Source of the DNA: Allobosea sp. TND4EK4
Lineage (GTDB): Bacteria; Pseudomonadota; Alphaproteobacteria; Rhizobiales; Beijerinckiaceae
Reading direction: 5' to 3'
Assembly (NCBI RefSeq): GCF_900156025.1
Contig: NZ_FTMO01000006.1
Location: 159,612-223,611 of the forward strand
DNA: 64,000 bases
Position numbers and translations under genes: made by a program. The notes beneath the pieces were generated by a model. It was not told the DNA's origin and did no database searches. It worked only from the letters and a program-made list of their open reading frames with translations. Numbering within the stretch: the stretch's first letter is position 1; each line of letters starts with the position of its first letter. Of the stretch, positions 8,532 through 17,612 are shown in pieces.

Positions 8532-9947
8532 ATGCGGGGTTGGGGCAAGGGGCTCGCCTGCGTGGCGCTGGCCACGCTGGTACCGGGGACGGCCTTCGCG
8601 AGCGAGATCGGCGGCGCGAGCATGGGCCCTCTCTGGGCCCTGCCTTTCGCCGGCATGCTGCTCTCGATCGCGCTCGGCCCGATCCTTTTTCCCCACCTCT
8701 GGGAACTGCATTACGGCAAGTTCGCTGCGTTCTGGGCACTTCTGCTGCTGGTACCGCTCGTTCTGCTGCGTGGGATCGACGCCTCGCTGGCGGCCTTGCT
8801 GCACACTGCGCTGCTCGAATACCTGCCCTTCATCATCCTCCTCTTCGCTCTCTTCACCATCGCCGGCGGCATCCTGATCACCGGCAACCTGCACGGCTCT
8901 CCGGCGACCAACACCGCGATCCTCGCCATTGGCACGGTGATGGCGAGCCTCGTCGGCACGACGGGCGCGTCGATGATCATGATCCGGCCGCTGCTGCGGG
9001 CCAATGACGAGCGGCACCACAACGTCCATGTCGTAGTCTTCTTCATCTTCCTGGTCTCGAATATCGGCGGCTCGCTGACGCCGCTCGGCGACCCGCCGCT
9101 CTTCCTCGGCTTCTTGCGCGGCGTCGATTTCTTCTGGACGACGACGCATCTCCTGCCGGAGACCGGCTTTGCCGTGATCGTCCTTCTCGCGCTGTTCTAC
9201 GCGATCGACAGCTTTCTCTACCGCCGCGATGCCGGCATGCCGCCGCTGAAGGACCCAACCCCGGACCGCAACCTGAAGCTCTGGGGCAAGGTCAACCTGC
9301 CGCTGCTGGCCGGTGTCGTCGCAGCCATCCTGCTCTCCGCGAACTGGAAGCCGGGAGTGGCCTTCACCGTCCACGGCGTTGCCGTCGAATGGCAGAACCT
9401 TGCGCGCGACCTGATCCTGCTCGGGCTCGCCGGCTTGTCGCTCTGGCTGACGCCGCGGCCCGTGCGCGCCGGCAACGAGTTCTCCTGGGGGCCGATCCTC
9501 GAGGTCGCGAAGCTTTTCGCCGGCATCTTCGTCTGCATCATTCCGGTGCTGGCGATGCTGCAGGCGGGGCGCGAGGGGGCCTTCTCCGGGCTGGTCGGCC
9601 TGGTCAACCACGCCGATGGCAGCCACGACACCGTCGCCTATTTCTGGTTGACCGGCATCCTCTCGTCGTTCCTCGACAATGCGCCGACCTATCTCGTTTT
9701 CTTCGAGCTGGCTGGCGGGAATGCGAGGGAACTGATGATGACCGGGGCGCTGACGCTGGCGGCGATCTCGGCCGGCGCGGTCTTCATGGGCGCCAACACC
9801 TATATCGGCAATGCGCCCAACTTCATGGTCTACGCCATCGCCAAGGACCGGAAGGTCAGGATGCCGAGCTTCTTCGGCTACATGCTCTGGTCGGGCGGCA
9901 TCCTCATCCCGCTCTTCCTGGTGCAGACGCTGCTGTTCTTCCGGTAA
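8532..9947 (+). CDS. NhaD-like sodium:proton antiporter / citrate-type transporter
   Basis: A 471-residue inner-membrane protein with 11-13 hydrophobic segments and an N-terminal signal-anchor (ALATLVPGTAFAS). The segments TTGASMIMIRPLLRAN, SNIGGSLTPLGDPPLFLGFL and LDNAPTYLVFFEL are typical of the ion-transporter/NhaD group, where the paired polar SNIGGS and DNAP stretches line the transport site. It follows the TRAP genes with a 13-base gap and is likely co-expressed with them. It may supply or remove Na+ for the Na+-driven TRAP permease; that link is inference. Confidence 0.85.
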   Translation: MRGWGKGLACVALATLVPGTAFASEIGGASMGPLWALPFAGMLLSIALGPILFPHLWELHYGKFAAFWALLLLVPLVLLRGIDASLAALLHTALLEYLPFIILLFALFTIAGGILITGNLHGSPATNTAILAIGTVMASLVGTTGASMIMIRPLLRANDERHHNVHVVVFFIFLVSNIGGSLTPLGDPPLFLGFLRGVDFFWTTTHLLPETGFAVIVLLALFYAIDSFLYRRDAGMPPLKDPTPDRNLKLWGKVNLPLLAGVVAAILLSANWKPGVAFTVHGVAVEWQNLARDLILLGLAGLSLWLTPRPVRAGNEFSWGPILEVAKLFAGIFVCIIPVLAMLQAGREGAFSGLVGLVNHADGSHDTVAYFWLTGILSSFLDNAPTYLVFFELAGGNARELMMTGALTLAAISAGAVFMGANTYIGNAPNFMVYAIAKDRKVRMPSFFGYMLWSGGILIPLFLVQTLLFFR

Positions 9948-9970
9948 AGTCAGCGGGAGCCGTATTCGCC

Positions 9971-10068
9971 GTCATGGCGAGCGCAGCGAAGCAATCCACA
10001 GGGATCGGGTCCAACGGTTGATCCCGGTCTCCGCGGATTGCTTCGGCGTTGGACGCCTCGCAATGGCG
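9971..10068. repeat. Palindromic intergenic repeat, GAGCGCAGCGAAGCAATCC family
   Basis: The space between the convergent antiporter and DUF4105 genes is filled by GTCATGGCGAGCGCAGCGAA...GCAATCC at the left and GGATTGCTTCG...CTCGCAATGGCG at the right, forming an imperfect hairpin. A second copy lies at 38919-39004. Confidence 0.7.
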
Positions 10069-10075
10069 GAGCCGT

Positions 10076-11086
10076 TCAAGGCCCTCCCGCGGGAACGCCT
10101 TCCCTGATCTTCGCGGAAAAATCCGGGTCGTCCGGCGAGAGCGTGCGTGCCTTGTCGCTGATGCGGGCGAGCCTTGTCAGCTCCGCGAGCGGGACATGCT
10201 GGTTGAGCGCGCCAATCTGCTGGAGGTAGCCGGCGAGATAGCCCGAGAGCAGCACGCGCGGATCGAGCGGCAGCGAGAATTTCCAGGCTGGTGCGACCTG
10301 TCCGACGAGATGGAAGACCACCGTCGTGCAGTTCGTCGTCAGCGTGTTGTACCAGCGCGGCCTGGCGGCAAGGTCGTTGATGTCGCGCGCATAGGCCAGC
10401 AGCAGGTCGCGCGACTGGGCCGGCGAGGCGTTGATCCGGTAGAGCCGCGTATCTTCGCGGCGGGCATTGGTGCGCAGCGCCACGATGTCGCGCTCGTCGG
10501 CCGCGACATAGGCCATCTCGTAGCTGCGAAAGAAGCCGGCCAGCGCGGAGTAATCCTGCCCCTGCTGCCGCCGGATCTCGACCGAGAAGGTCAGGGGCGC
10601 TTGATCGGAGAAGGTGAAGGAGACGAGCAGATGCGCGATCGCCTCCCCGGTCCAGTAGCTCAGGAAGACATCCGTTCCGGTGATCTTCGCCAGATCGTAG
10701 CGCCGCGTCTCCCAGCGCTGGTCGTAATCCTGCTCCGTCCGCCACCTGAAGTCGCGCAGGTTCGAGACGGTGAGGACATCGCCGTCGCGCGAGATCACCG
10801 GCAGATGCGCGAGCTCGGGGATCCAGTCGCGCTGGTGCGACGGCGCCAGGGTCGCCCACCACCCGAGCAGGGAGACAAGCAGCATGGCAAAGCCGAGCGG
10901 CAGCCGCGGCTCCTGCGTCCAGAGCCCAATGAGCCCGGCGAGGCCTGCCAGCCCGAATCCGAGCGCGGCGACGACGCCCATGGCGCCAGGCAGCCGGAAA
11001 AACAGCAGGCCGGCGCCCCACAGCGTGGCGCCGAGAATGAGGAGCATCAGCAGAAGCTTCAGCACAACGAAAAAGAGGCGGCTCAT
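10076..11086 (-). CDS. DUF4105 (Lnb N-terminal-like) membrane protein
   Basis: A 336-residue protein with three N-terminal hydrophobic segments (about residues 3-30, 33-53 and 60-78) and a periplasmic DUF4105 domain. The domain's conserved TTNCTTVVFHL (about residue 245) holds the invariant Cys expected of a papain/NlpC-like fold. WRTEQDYDQRWETRRYDL (about 120-137) is also typical. Function is unknown; related domains occur in envelope or lipid-modifying proteins. The ATG at 11086 has GGAGAGG at a good distance, but both lie inside the pckA terminator hairpin. An in-frame ATG at 11104 is the alternative. It probably depends on read-through from pckA. Confidence 0.8.
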   Translation of the reverse strand: MSRLFFVVLKLLLMLLILGATLWGAGLLFFRLPGAMGVVAALGFGLAGLAGLIGLWTQEPRLPLGFAMLLVSLLGWWATLAPSHQRDWIPELAHLPVISRDGDVLTVSNLRDFRWRTEQDYDQRWETRRYDLAKITGTDVFLSYWTGEAIAHLLVSFTFSDQAPLTFSVEIRRQQGQDYSALAGFFRSYEMAYVAADERDIVALRTNARREDTRLYRINASPAQSRDLLLAYARDINDLAARPRWYNTLTTNCTTVVFHLVGQVAPAWKFSLPLDPRVLLSGYLAGYLQQIGALNQHVPLAELTRLARISDKARTLSPDDPDFSAKIREGVPAGGP

Positions 11087-11096
11087 CGCCGCCTCT
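11069..11096 (-). terminator. Intrinsic terminator of pckA, overlapping the next gene's start
   Basis: On the minus strand AGAGGCGGC (11096-11088) pairs perfectly with GCCGCCTCT (11082-11074) around a five-base loop GATGA, followed directly by a run of T. It begins 25 bases after the pckA stop. The loop contains the ATG of the DUF4105 gene, and the upstream stem arm contains part of its ribosome-binding site. Confidence 0.8.
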
Positions 11097-11121
11097 CCTA
11101 GCATGGTTTCGGCAGGTGGTC

Positions 11122-12732
11122 TCAGGCGGCCAGCGAACTCGCGGGCGCCGCCGCCTTCACCGCATCGTCGACATGGGCCTCGAACTTGGCGAAGTTCTTG
11201 GCGAACATCTCGGTCAGGTTCTTGGCCGTCTCGGCGAAGGCGGCCTTGTCGGCCCAGGTCTTCACCGGATAGAGGATATGCGGCTCGACGCCGGGCACCG
11301 AGGTCGGCACCGCGAAGCCGAAATAGGGGTCGCGTCGGAAGTCGGCGCGGTTGAGCGAGCCGTCGAGCGCGGCCGAGAGCAGGCGGCGGGTGACGCGGAT
11401 CGGCATGCGCCGGCCGGTGCCGTACTGCCCGCCGGTCCAGCCGGTGTTCACCAGCCAGCAATCGACATGGTGCTTGGCGATGAAGTCGCGCAGCAGGTTC
11501 GCATATTCGGACGGGTGCCGCGGCAGGAAGGGCGAGCCGAAGCAGGTCGAGAATTCCGGCGTGACGCCGGTCAGCCCGCGCTCGGTGCCGGCGACCTTGG
11601 CGGTGTAGCCGGAGAGGAAGTGGTACATCGCCTCCGCCGGGGTGAGCTTGGCGATCGGCGGCATCACGCCGAAGGCGTCGGCGGTCAGCATCACGATGTT
11701 CTTCGGGATGCCGGCGCGGCCGGTGCGCGAGGCGTTCGGGATGAAGTCGAGCGGATAGGCCGAGCGGGTGTTTTCGGTTTTGCTCTCGTCGTCGAAATCG
11801 ACCTCGCGGGTGATCTCGTCCATCACCGTGTTCTCGAGCACCGTGCCGAAGCGCAGCGAGGCGGCGTGGATCTGCGGCTCGGCCTCGGCCGAGAGGCGGA
11901 TCGTCTTGGCGTAGCAGCCGCCCTCGAAATTGAAGATGCCTTCCTTCGACCAGCCATGCTCGTCGTCGCCGATGAGGGTGCGCTCCGGGTCGGCCGAAAG
12001 CGTGGTCTTGCCCGTGCCGGAGAGGCCGAAGAAGATCGCCGGGTCGTCCTTCGGGCCGACATTGGCCGAGCAGTGCATCGGCACCACGCCCTTGGTCGGC
12101 AGCACGTAGTTCAGATAGGTGAAGACCGACTTCTTCATCTCGCCGGCATAGGCCGAGCCGCCGATCAGGACGATCTTGCGGGTGAAGTCGATCGCGACGA
12201 CGGTCTCGCTGCGGCAGCCATGGCGGGCGGGATCCGCCTTGAAGCTCGGCAGGTCGACGATCGTCATCTCGGGCACGTAACCGTCGATCTCGGCGCGCTC
12301 CGGCCGGATGAGCAGGTTGCGGATGAACAGCGAGTGCCAGGCCAGCTCGGTGTAGACGCGGGCCTTGACGCGGTGGGCCGGATCGGCGCCGCCATAGAGA
12401 TCCTGCGCGAAGAGCTCCTTGCCCTCGGCATGGGCGATGAAGTCGGCCAGCAGCGTCTCGAACTGCTCGGGCTTCATCGCGTTGTTGTTGTCCCACCAGA
12501 CGGTGTTCTCGGTCAGCGCGTCGCGCACCGTGAACTTGTCCTTCGGCGAGCGGCCGGTATGGGTGCCGGTATCGGCGCAGAGCGCGCCGCCACGCGCCAG
12601 CTCGGACTCCCCGCGACGCAGGGATTCTTCATAGAGCTGCGGCGCCTCGAGGTTCCAGCGAACCGCCGCCAGCTTGCGGAAGCCGAAGCCCTCGGAGTCT
12701 TGGGCGGCGTTGAACTGACCGATGTTCTTCAC
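11122..12732 (-). CDS. pckA: Phosphoenolpyruvate carboxykinase (ATP)
   Basis: A 536-residue ATP-dependent PEP carboxykinase, exactly the rhizobial length. It converts oxaloacetate and ATP to PEP, CO2 and ADP, the entry step of gluconeogenesis. Visible motifs: substrate loop TGRSPKDKF (about residue 52), the kinase-1a/Walker A region [16 protein letters not shown] (about 234), metal/kinase-2 segment [18 protein letters not shown] (about 252) and [14 protein letters not shown] (about 315). The start is a GTG at 12732 preceded by GGAGGATCC, giving [11 protein letters not shown]. It is followed by a terminator and preceded by paired AATCGATT-containing boxes. It lies next to chvI/chvG in the conserved rhizobial order. 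Confidence 0.96.
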   Translation of the reverse strand: MKNIGQFNAAQDSEGFGFRKLAAVRWNLEAPQLYEESLRRGESELARGGALCADTGTHTGRSPKDKFTVRDALTENTVWWDNNNAMKPEQFETLLADFIAHAEGKELFAQDLYGGADPAHRVKARVYTELAWHSLFIRNLLIRPERAEIDGYVPEMTIVDLPSFKADPARHGCRSETVVAIDFTRKIVLIGGSAYAGEMKKSVFTYLNYVLPTKGVVPMHCSANVGPKDDPAIFFGLSGTGKTTLSADPERTLIGDDEHGWSKEGIFNFEGGCYAKTIRLSAEAEPQIHAASLRFGTVLENTVMDEITREVDFDDESKTENTRSAYPLDFIPNASRTGRAGIPKNIVMLTADAFGVMPPIAKLTPAEAMYHFLSGYTAKVAGTERGLTGVTPEFSTCFGSPFLPRHPSEYANLLRDFIAKHHVDCWLVNTGWTGGQYGTGRRMPIRVTRRLLSAALDGSLNRADFRRDPYFGFAVPTSVPGVEPHILYPVKTWADKAAFAETAKNLTEMFAKNFAKFEAHVDDAVKAAAPASSLAA

Positions 12733-12908
12733 AGGGATCCTCCGGATGCCGGCCGCTCCCGATCGGGCCGGGTATCGTAACGGACGCGCCCCGCCTTGTG
12801 ACAAAGCGGGCGCCGAGACGTGGCCTGTTGGCTTGCCGCGGTTCTTAGGGCGTGGCGGCTTCCGGCTCAAGTCATTGAAAAGACAAAAATCGCGCCGCCG
12901 GAAGCTAA

Positions 12909-12944
12909 ATCGATTGAATCCCAGGGATCGATTGAACCCGGGGA
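12909..12944. promoter_or_regulatory. Tandem 18-base repeat with ATCGATTGAA cores upstream of pckA
   Basis: Two head-to-tail 18-base units (12909-12926 and 12927-12944) each begin ATCGATTGAA and continue YCCMRGGG. The first is preceded by AA, giving an AATCGATT palindrome. They lie about 180-210 bases upstream of the pckA start, in the only gap between pckA and the HugZ-like gene. Spacing of 18 bases suggests two operator sites for one regulator, for example a LacI-type protein such as rhizobial PckR. The regulator is inferred. Confidence 0.45.
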
Positions 12945-12995
12945 ATGGTGAACAGCCCTGCGAATCTTCCTCTACGCCCTAGCTGTCTCTTCGCC

Positions 12996-13811
12996 CTAGC
13001 TGTCCGCCTGCGCGCGGGCCTTGTCGGCGAGAGCGACGAGAACGCGGCGCAGCGCCGAGGGCTCGCGAATGCGCTCCGGGAAGATCAGCCGGCCCGCTTC
13101 CTCGCCGCTGACCAGGTCGAGCCCCTCGGGATCGAGCCCGCTCGCCTTCCAGCGCCCGGCCGGCAGGCCGAGCAGCCGTGTCGCATACAGGGCGAGCGCC
13201 TCGGCATGATCGGCGTTCAGATGCTCCAGCGCCTCGCCCTCGGTCGCCAGGAGCGCCTCGCAACCGGAGAGGTCGAGCAACACCTCCCCCGGCGCGATCT
13301 CTCCGGCGCGGGCGAAACCGCCATTGGGGTGGAGCCCGAGCACCTCCACGCGGTAGAGCGCGAAATCGGGGAAGTCGGCATAGAGCTTCGCCTTGGGATG
13401 CCGGGCGAGGAAGCGGCGCCTGGCATTGACGTCGATGCAGCGCTGCGCGCGGCCGACGACCGAGAGCCGCGCGGAAGCGGCGAGCGGGTCGCCCTTGCCG
13501 AGCGACGACACCAGCAGCGAGAGGCGCGCATCCGCCTCGATGTTGCGGGTGTGGAGCGAGAGCCGCGAGGCGAGGAAGAGCGGGCTGCCGTCGGCATCCG
13601 TCGCGATATTCGTCAGCGTTGCCAGCGGAAAGCCGCTCTGCGGGTCGAGCGTCGCCAGCGCCGCGGTCCGCGCCGTGCGCAGCACCTGCCGAGCCATCGC
13701 GACCGGGTCGAAATCGGCGGGCGCGCTGCCGCCGAGCTCCAGGCCGCGCGGGGTAATGGCGGGTGCGGTCGTCGCTTCGGTCATGTCTCTTGGGCCCATG
13801 TCCCCTGGCAT
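12996..13811 (-). CDS. HugZ-like pyridoxamine 5'-phosphate oxidase-fold protein with DUF2470
   Basis: A 271-residue protein with an N-terminal FMN-binding split-barrel domain (about residues 38-165, including RTARTAALATLD and PLATLTNIATDADGSPLFL) and a C-terminal DUF2470 domain (LEHLNADHAEALALYATRLLG, about 190-265). This pairing is that of HugZ-type heme-utilisation or pyridoxamine-oxidase-related proteins. The conserved NADH residues are an amino-acid motif, not the cofactor. In-frame ATGs at 13811, 13800 and 13784 are all possible starts; none has a clearly spaced ribosome site. It is divergent from chvI and lies between pckA and chvI. Heme or flavin activity is not proven. Confidence 0.8.
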   Translation of the reverse strand: MPGDMGPRDMTEATTAPAITPRGLELGGSAPADFDPVAMARQVLRTARTAALATLDPQSGFPLATLTNIATDADGSPLFLASRLSLHTRNIEADARLSLLVSSLGKGDPLAASARLSVVGRAQRCIDVNARRRFLARHPKAKLYADFPDFALYRVEVLGLHPNGGFARAGEIAPGEVLLDLSGCEALLATEGEALEHLNADHAEALALYATRLLGLPAGRWKASGLDPEGLDLVSGEEAGRLIFPERIREPSALRRVLVALADKARAQADS

Positions 13812-13973
13812 TCTGAAGCTGCGGAATGGCGCTCTCGACGAACTCCCGCAGCGCCCGAGCGTTCAGCCATAGCGAACCCGCCCATAACCCGCTAGATTGC
13901 TGCCATGCTTTGGCCGCTCTCGCAGGGGAGTGGACCCATCTTTATTACCGCAAGAACAAGAGATGTCATTCTG

Positions 13974-14675
13974 ATGCCGACGATTGCGCTGGTCGATGAC
14001 GACCGCAACATCCTGACTTCGGTCTCCATCGCGCTCGAAGCCGAGGGCTACAGGATCATGACCTATACGGACGGCGCCTCGGCCCTCGACGGGTTGAAGC
14101 AGAACCCGCCGGATCTGGCGATCTTCGACATCAAGATGCCGCGCATGGACGGGATGGAGCTGTTGCGCCGGCTGCGCCAGAAATCCGACCTGCCGGTCAT
14201 CTTCCTGACCTCGAAGGACGAGGAGATCGATGAGCTCTTCGGCCTGAAGATGGGCGCTGACGACTTCATCCGGAAGCCGTTCTCCCAGCGCCTCCTGGTC
14301 GAGCGCGTCAAGGCGATCCTGCGCCGGGCCGGCGCCAAGGATGCCACCGCCACGACCCGCGCGGAAGACGCCAAGGCGCTTGAGCGCGGCCTGCTGCGCA
14401 TGGACCCGGAGCGCCACACCTGCACCTGGAAGGGCGAGCCGGTGACGCTGACGGTGACCGAGTTCCTGATCCTGCAGTCGCTGGCGCAGCGTCCCGGCGT
14501 GGTGAAGAGCCGCAACGCGCTGATGGATGCGGCCTATGACGACGAGGTCTATGTCGACGACCGCACCATCGACAGCCACATCAAGCGGCTGCGCAAGAAG
14601 TTCAACCAGGTCGATGCGGAATTCGACATGATCGAGACGCTCTACGGCGTCGGCTATCGCTTCAAGGAAGCCTGA
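13974..14675 (+). CDS. chvI: Response regulator ChvI
   Basis: A 233-residue OmpR/PhoB-type regulator. The receiver domain starts [20 protein letters not shown], nearly the canonical ChvI N-terminus, with acidic pocket DDD (8-10), phospho-acceptor Asp52 ([10 protein letters not shown]) and Lys in RKPFS (about residue 101). A winged-helix DNA-binding domain occupies about residues 130-230 ([36 protein letters not shown]). With ChvG it controls envelope, acid-response and host-interaction genes in rhizobia, Brucella (BvrR) and Agrobacterium. The ATG at 13974 is selected by homology over an upstream in-frame ATG at 13905. Confidence 0.95.
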   Translation: MPTIALVDDDRNILTSVSIALEAEGYRIMTYTDGASALDGLKQNPPDLAIFDIKMPRMDGMELLRRLRQKSDLPVIFLTSKDEEIDELFGLKMGADDFIRKPFSQRLLVERVKAILRRAGAKDATATTRAEDAKALERGLLRMDPERHTCTWKGEPVTLTVTEFLILQSLAQRPGVVKSRNALMDAAYDDEVYVDDRTIDSHIKRLRKKFNQVDAEFDMIETLYGVGYRFKEA

Positions 14676-14820
14676 GGCATGGCATCTCTCCGGGTGTGAA
14701 AGCACGGTCCGGAGAGGGGCGGGACGGGTGATCCGGTCGCAAGGCGGGCCACGCCGGTCCCGCGGGTGACGGTCGCGAGCCGGGGCTGGGCCCGGCCGGA
14801 AATGGCAACGATCGCGGACG

Positions 14821-16620
14821 ATGGCAACGATCGACGATGAAGCCCGGCCGGCTCCGGCCGGCAGGGCGCCGGGCGGGGGCTTGCGCAAACGGCTCGTCCT
14901 GGCGGGCCGCAGGCTCGGACGAGCCGTCTCCTCGCGCGCCGCCTCCAGTCTGACGCGCCGCATCGTCGTGCTCAATCTCGGCGGGCTGTTCGCCCTGTTC
15001 GTCGGCTTCCTCTACCTCAACCAGTTCCGCGAGGGGCTGATCGAGGCCCGCGTCCAGAGCCTCTTGACGCAGGGCGAGATCATTGCCGGCGCGATCGCGG
15101 CCTCCGCCACGGTCGATACCGATGCCATCACCATCGATCCCGACAAGCTGCTCCAGATGCAGGCCGGCGAGAGCGCCGGCATCGCCGAGGACCCGCTCGA
15201 TTTCTCGATCAATCCGGAAAAGGTGGCGCCGCTGCTGCGCCGCCTTGTCACCCCGACCAAGACGCGGGCCCGCGTCTATGACAGGGACGGGATGCTGACG
15301 ATCGACTCGCGCAGCCTGTATTCGCGCGGTGAGGTGCTGAGGCTCGACCTGCCGCGCGTCGGCGAGCCGGACGAGCCGCCTTTGCTCGAGCGCACCTGGA
15401 ACATGCTGCGCAACAAGCTCGGCCGTGCCGACGTGCCGACCTATGACGATTTCGAGAACGCCAACGGAAAATCCTATCCGGAGGTGGCGCGGGCCCTCTC
15501 CGGTGCGCCGGCCAGCGTCGTGCGCGTCAACACGCGCGGCCAGACCATCGTCTCGGTCGCGGTGCCGGTGCAGCGCTTCCGCGCCATCAAGGGTGCGCTG
15601 CTGCTCTCGACGCAAGGCGGCGACATCGACGCCGTGATCGGCTCCGAACGCTTCGCCATCTTCCAGGTCTTCGCGGTGGCGGCCGCCGTCATGATCGTGC
15701 TCTCGGTACTGCTCGCCGGCACCATCGCCGAGCCGATCCGCAAGCTCGCCGATGCGGCCCAGCGCGTGCGGCGGGGCGTCAAGTCGCGCGAGCAGATTCC
15801 CGATTTCAGCAGCCGCCACGACGAGATCGGCCATCTCTCCGGCTCGCTGCGCGAGATGACCGAGGCGCTCTACAGCCGCATCGAGGCGATCGAGAGCTTC
15901 GCGGCCGACGTCGCGCATGAGCTGAAGAATCCGCTCACCTCGCTGCGCAGCGCCGTCGAGACGCTTCCGCGCGCCAAGAACGACGAGTCCCGCGGTCGCC
16001 TGATGGCCGTGATCCAGCACGATGTGCGCCGGCTCGACCGGCTGATCTCGGACATCTCCGATGCCTCCCGCCTCGACGCCGAACTCGCTCGCAACGATTC
16101 CGCCCCGGTCGATGTCGCACAGGTGCTGGAGGCGGTGACGACCATCCAGAACGAGACCCGCCGCGAGGGTCAGGCCAGGATCGAGCTCACCGCCGACCGC
16201 CGCAGCCAGAAGCTCGGCGACGATGCCTTCTTCGTGCTGGGGCACGATTCCCGGATCGGCCAGGTCATGGTCAATCTGATCGACAATGCCCGCTCCTTCT
16301 CGCCGCCGGACAAGCCGGTCAAGGTCACGCTGTCGCGGGTCGCCAATGACGTGCTCGTGACCGTCGAGGACGAGGGCCCGGGCATCGAGCCGCACGCGCT
16401 GGAGCGTGTCTTCGAGCGCTTCTACACCGACCGCCCCAATGAGGGCTTCGGGCAGAATTCGGGGCTCGGCCTCTCGATCTCGCGCCAGATCATCGAGGCT
16501 CATCGCGGCTCGATCCGCGCCGAGAACCGCCTGGGTCCACCGGGACCGGACGGAGAGGCGCAGCGGCTGGGTGCCCGCTTCATCGTCCGGCTGCCCGCGG
16601 CGCATCAGCATGCCGCCTGA
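14821..16620 (+). CDS. chvG: Sensor histidine kinase ChvG
   Basis: A 599-residue membrane kinase. A cytoplasmic basic N-terminus is followed by TM1 (about residues 43-62), a periplasmic sensor domain of roughly 210 residues, TM2 (about 280-303) and HAMP. The dimerisation domain carries His366 in VAHELKNPLTSLRSA, and a HATPase domain has N (VNLIDNA), G1 (DEGPGIEP) and G2 (GLGLSIS) boxes. It phosphorylates ChvI in response to acid or envelope stress; the periplasmic repressor ExoR that binds it in rhizobia is not in this window. The gene begins 145 bases after chvI and its end overlaps hprK by 11 bases, so the kinase and HPr kinase are translationally linked. Confidence 0.95.
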   Translation: MATIDDEARPAPAGRAPGGGLRKRLVLAGRRLGRAVSSRAASSLTRRIVVLNLGGLFALFVGFLYLNQFREGLIEARVQSLLTQGEIIAGAIAASATVDTDAITIDPDKLLQMQAGESAGIAEDPLDFSINPEKVAPLLRRLVTPTKTRARVYDRDGMLTIDSRSLYSRGEVLRLDLPRVGEPDEPPLLERTWNMLRNKLGRADVPTYDDFENANGKSYPEVARALSGAPASVVRVNTRGQTIVSVAVPVQRFRAIKGALLLSTQGGDIDAVIGSERFAIFQVFAVAAAVMIVLSVLLAGTIAEPIRKLADAAQRVRRGVKSREQIPDFSSRHDEIGHLSGSLREMTEALYSRIEAIESFAADVAHELKNPLTSLRSAVETLPRAKNDESRGRLMAVIQHDVRRLDRLISDISDASRLDAELARNDSAPVDVAQVLEAVTTIQNETRREGQARIELTADRRSQKLGDDAFFVLGHDSRIGQVMVNLIDNARSFSPPDKPVKVTLSRVANDVLVTVEDEGPGIEPHALERVFERFYTDRPNEGFGQNSGLGLSISRQIIEAHRGSIRAENRLGPPGPDGEAQRLGARFIVRLPAAHQHAA

Positions 16621-17083
16621 ACCCGCATCCGTCCCGCCACGGCCCGAGCGCGTCCATGCCACGGCGATCGCCATCGGCGAGGCGGGCATCCTGATCCGCG
16701 GCGCGTCCGGCGCCGGCAAATCGATCCTTGCGCTGGCCCTGATCGGCCTTGCCGCAGGCTCCGGCCGCTTCGCCCGCCTCGTCGGCGACGACCGGGTCGA
16801 ACTGGCGGCCGGCGCAGGCCGGCTGATCGCGAGGCCTGTCGCCCCGCTCGCCGGCGTCGTCGAGCGCCGCGGGCTCGGCCTCACCCCCGAAGCTGCGACA
16901 CCGGCAGCCGTCCTGCGGCTGGTGGTCGATCTGCTCGGCGAGGAGCCGGCGCGCATGCCCGAGCCGGAGGACCTGGTCGACAACCTCTGCGGGATCGACC
17001 TGCCGCGGCTGCGCGTGGCGGGACGTGCCGGGGACGAGAGGCTGGTGCTCGCCGCCCTGGATCTGTTCATTGAAGCCGGCTGA
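16610..17083 (+). CDS. hprK: HPr kinase/phosphorylase (short alphaproteobacterial form)
   Basis: A 157-residue protein containing only the C-terminal kinase domain of HPrK/P, as usual in Rhizobiales; Firmicute proteins are twice this size. Walker A is GASGAGKS (31-38), followed by LVGDDRVEL, the catalytic-Asp segment, and the late EDLVDNLCGIDLPRLRV region. It phosphorylates and dephosphorylates a serine of HPr, linking metabolic state to the regulatory PTS. The ATG at 16610 overlaps the chvG stop by 11 bases. Together with EIIA and HPr downstream it forms the regulatory PTS cluster adjacent to ChvG/ChvI. Confidence 0.93.
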   Translation: MPPEPASVPPRPERVHATAIAIGEAGILIRGASGAGKSILALALIGLAAGSGRFARLVGDDRVELAAGAGRLIARPVAPLAGVVERRGLGLTPEAATPAAVLRLVVDLLGEEPARMPEPEDLVDNLCGIDLPRLRVAGRAGDERLVLAALDLFIEAG

Positions 17084-17195
17084 ACGCCGTGTTTTCGACA
17101 TCTTTGTCGGCAACCGGCTTGCGATTGTCTCGCACCTGCCGCATAAACCGCCACCTTGTCCGGGCGCCCTCGCGCGCTCTCCGGTGATGGATTGA

Positions 17196-17597
17196 ATGAT
17201 CGGACTGGTCCTCGTGACTCATGGGCACCTGGCGACGGAGTTCCGCGCCGCGCTCGAACACGTCGTCGGCCCCCAGGCCCATCTCGCCACCATCGCCATC
17301 GCCCCCGATGACGATATGGAGAGCCGCCGCCGCGACATCATCACGGCTGTCGAGCAGGTCGAGAGCGGCCGCGGCGTCGTCATCCTGACCGACATGTTCG
17401 GCGGCACCCCGTCGAACCTCGCCATCTCCGTGATGGAGCCGGGCCGGATCGACGTGGTCGCCGGCGTCAACCTGCCGATGCTGATCAAGCTCGCCAGCGT
17501 CCGCGAGGAAAAGACCCTCGACGAGGCTGTGACGGCCGCGCAGGATGCGGGGCGCAAATACATCACCGTCGCCAGCCGCGTGCTGGCGGGCAAGTAG
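17196..17597 (+). CDS. PTS EIIA component, mannose family
   Basis: A 133-residue mannose-family EIIA. The phosphorylated His9 lies in LVTHG at the N-terminus, and the conserved TDMFGGTPSNLA segment (about residues 63-75) is present. No EIIB or EIIC genes adjoin, so the protein is probably regulatory and accepts phosphate from HPr without sugar transport. It lies between hprK and the HPr gene, 112 bases after hprK and 15 bases before HPr. In rhizobia this protein is called ManX or EIIA(Man). Confidence 0.93.
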   Translation: MIGLVLVTHGHLATEFRAALEHVVGPQAHLATIAIAPDDDMESRRRDIITAVEQVESGRGVVILTDMFGGTPSNLAISVMEPGRIDVVAGVNLPMLIKLASVREEKTLDEAVTAAQDAGRKYITVASRVLAGK

Positions 17598-17612
17598 GAG
17601 CGGCGCGACCGG

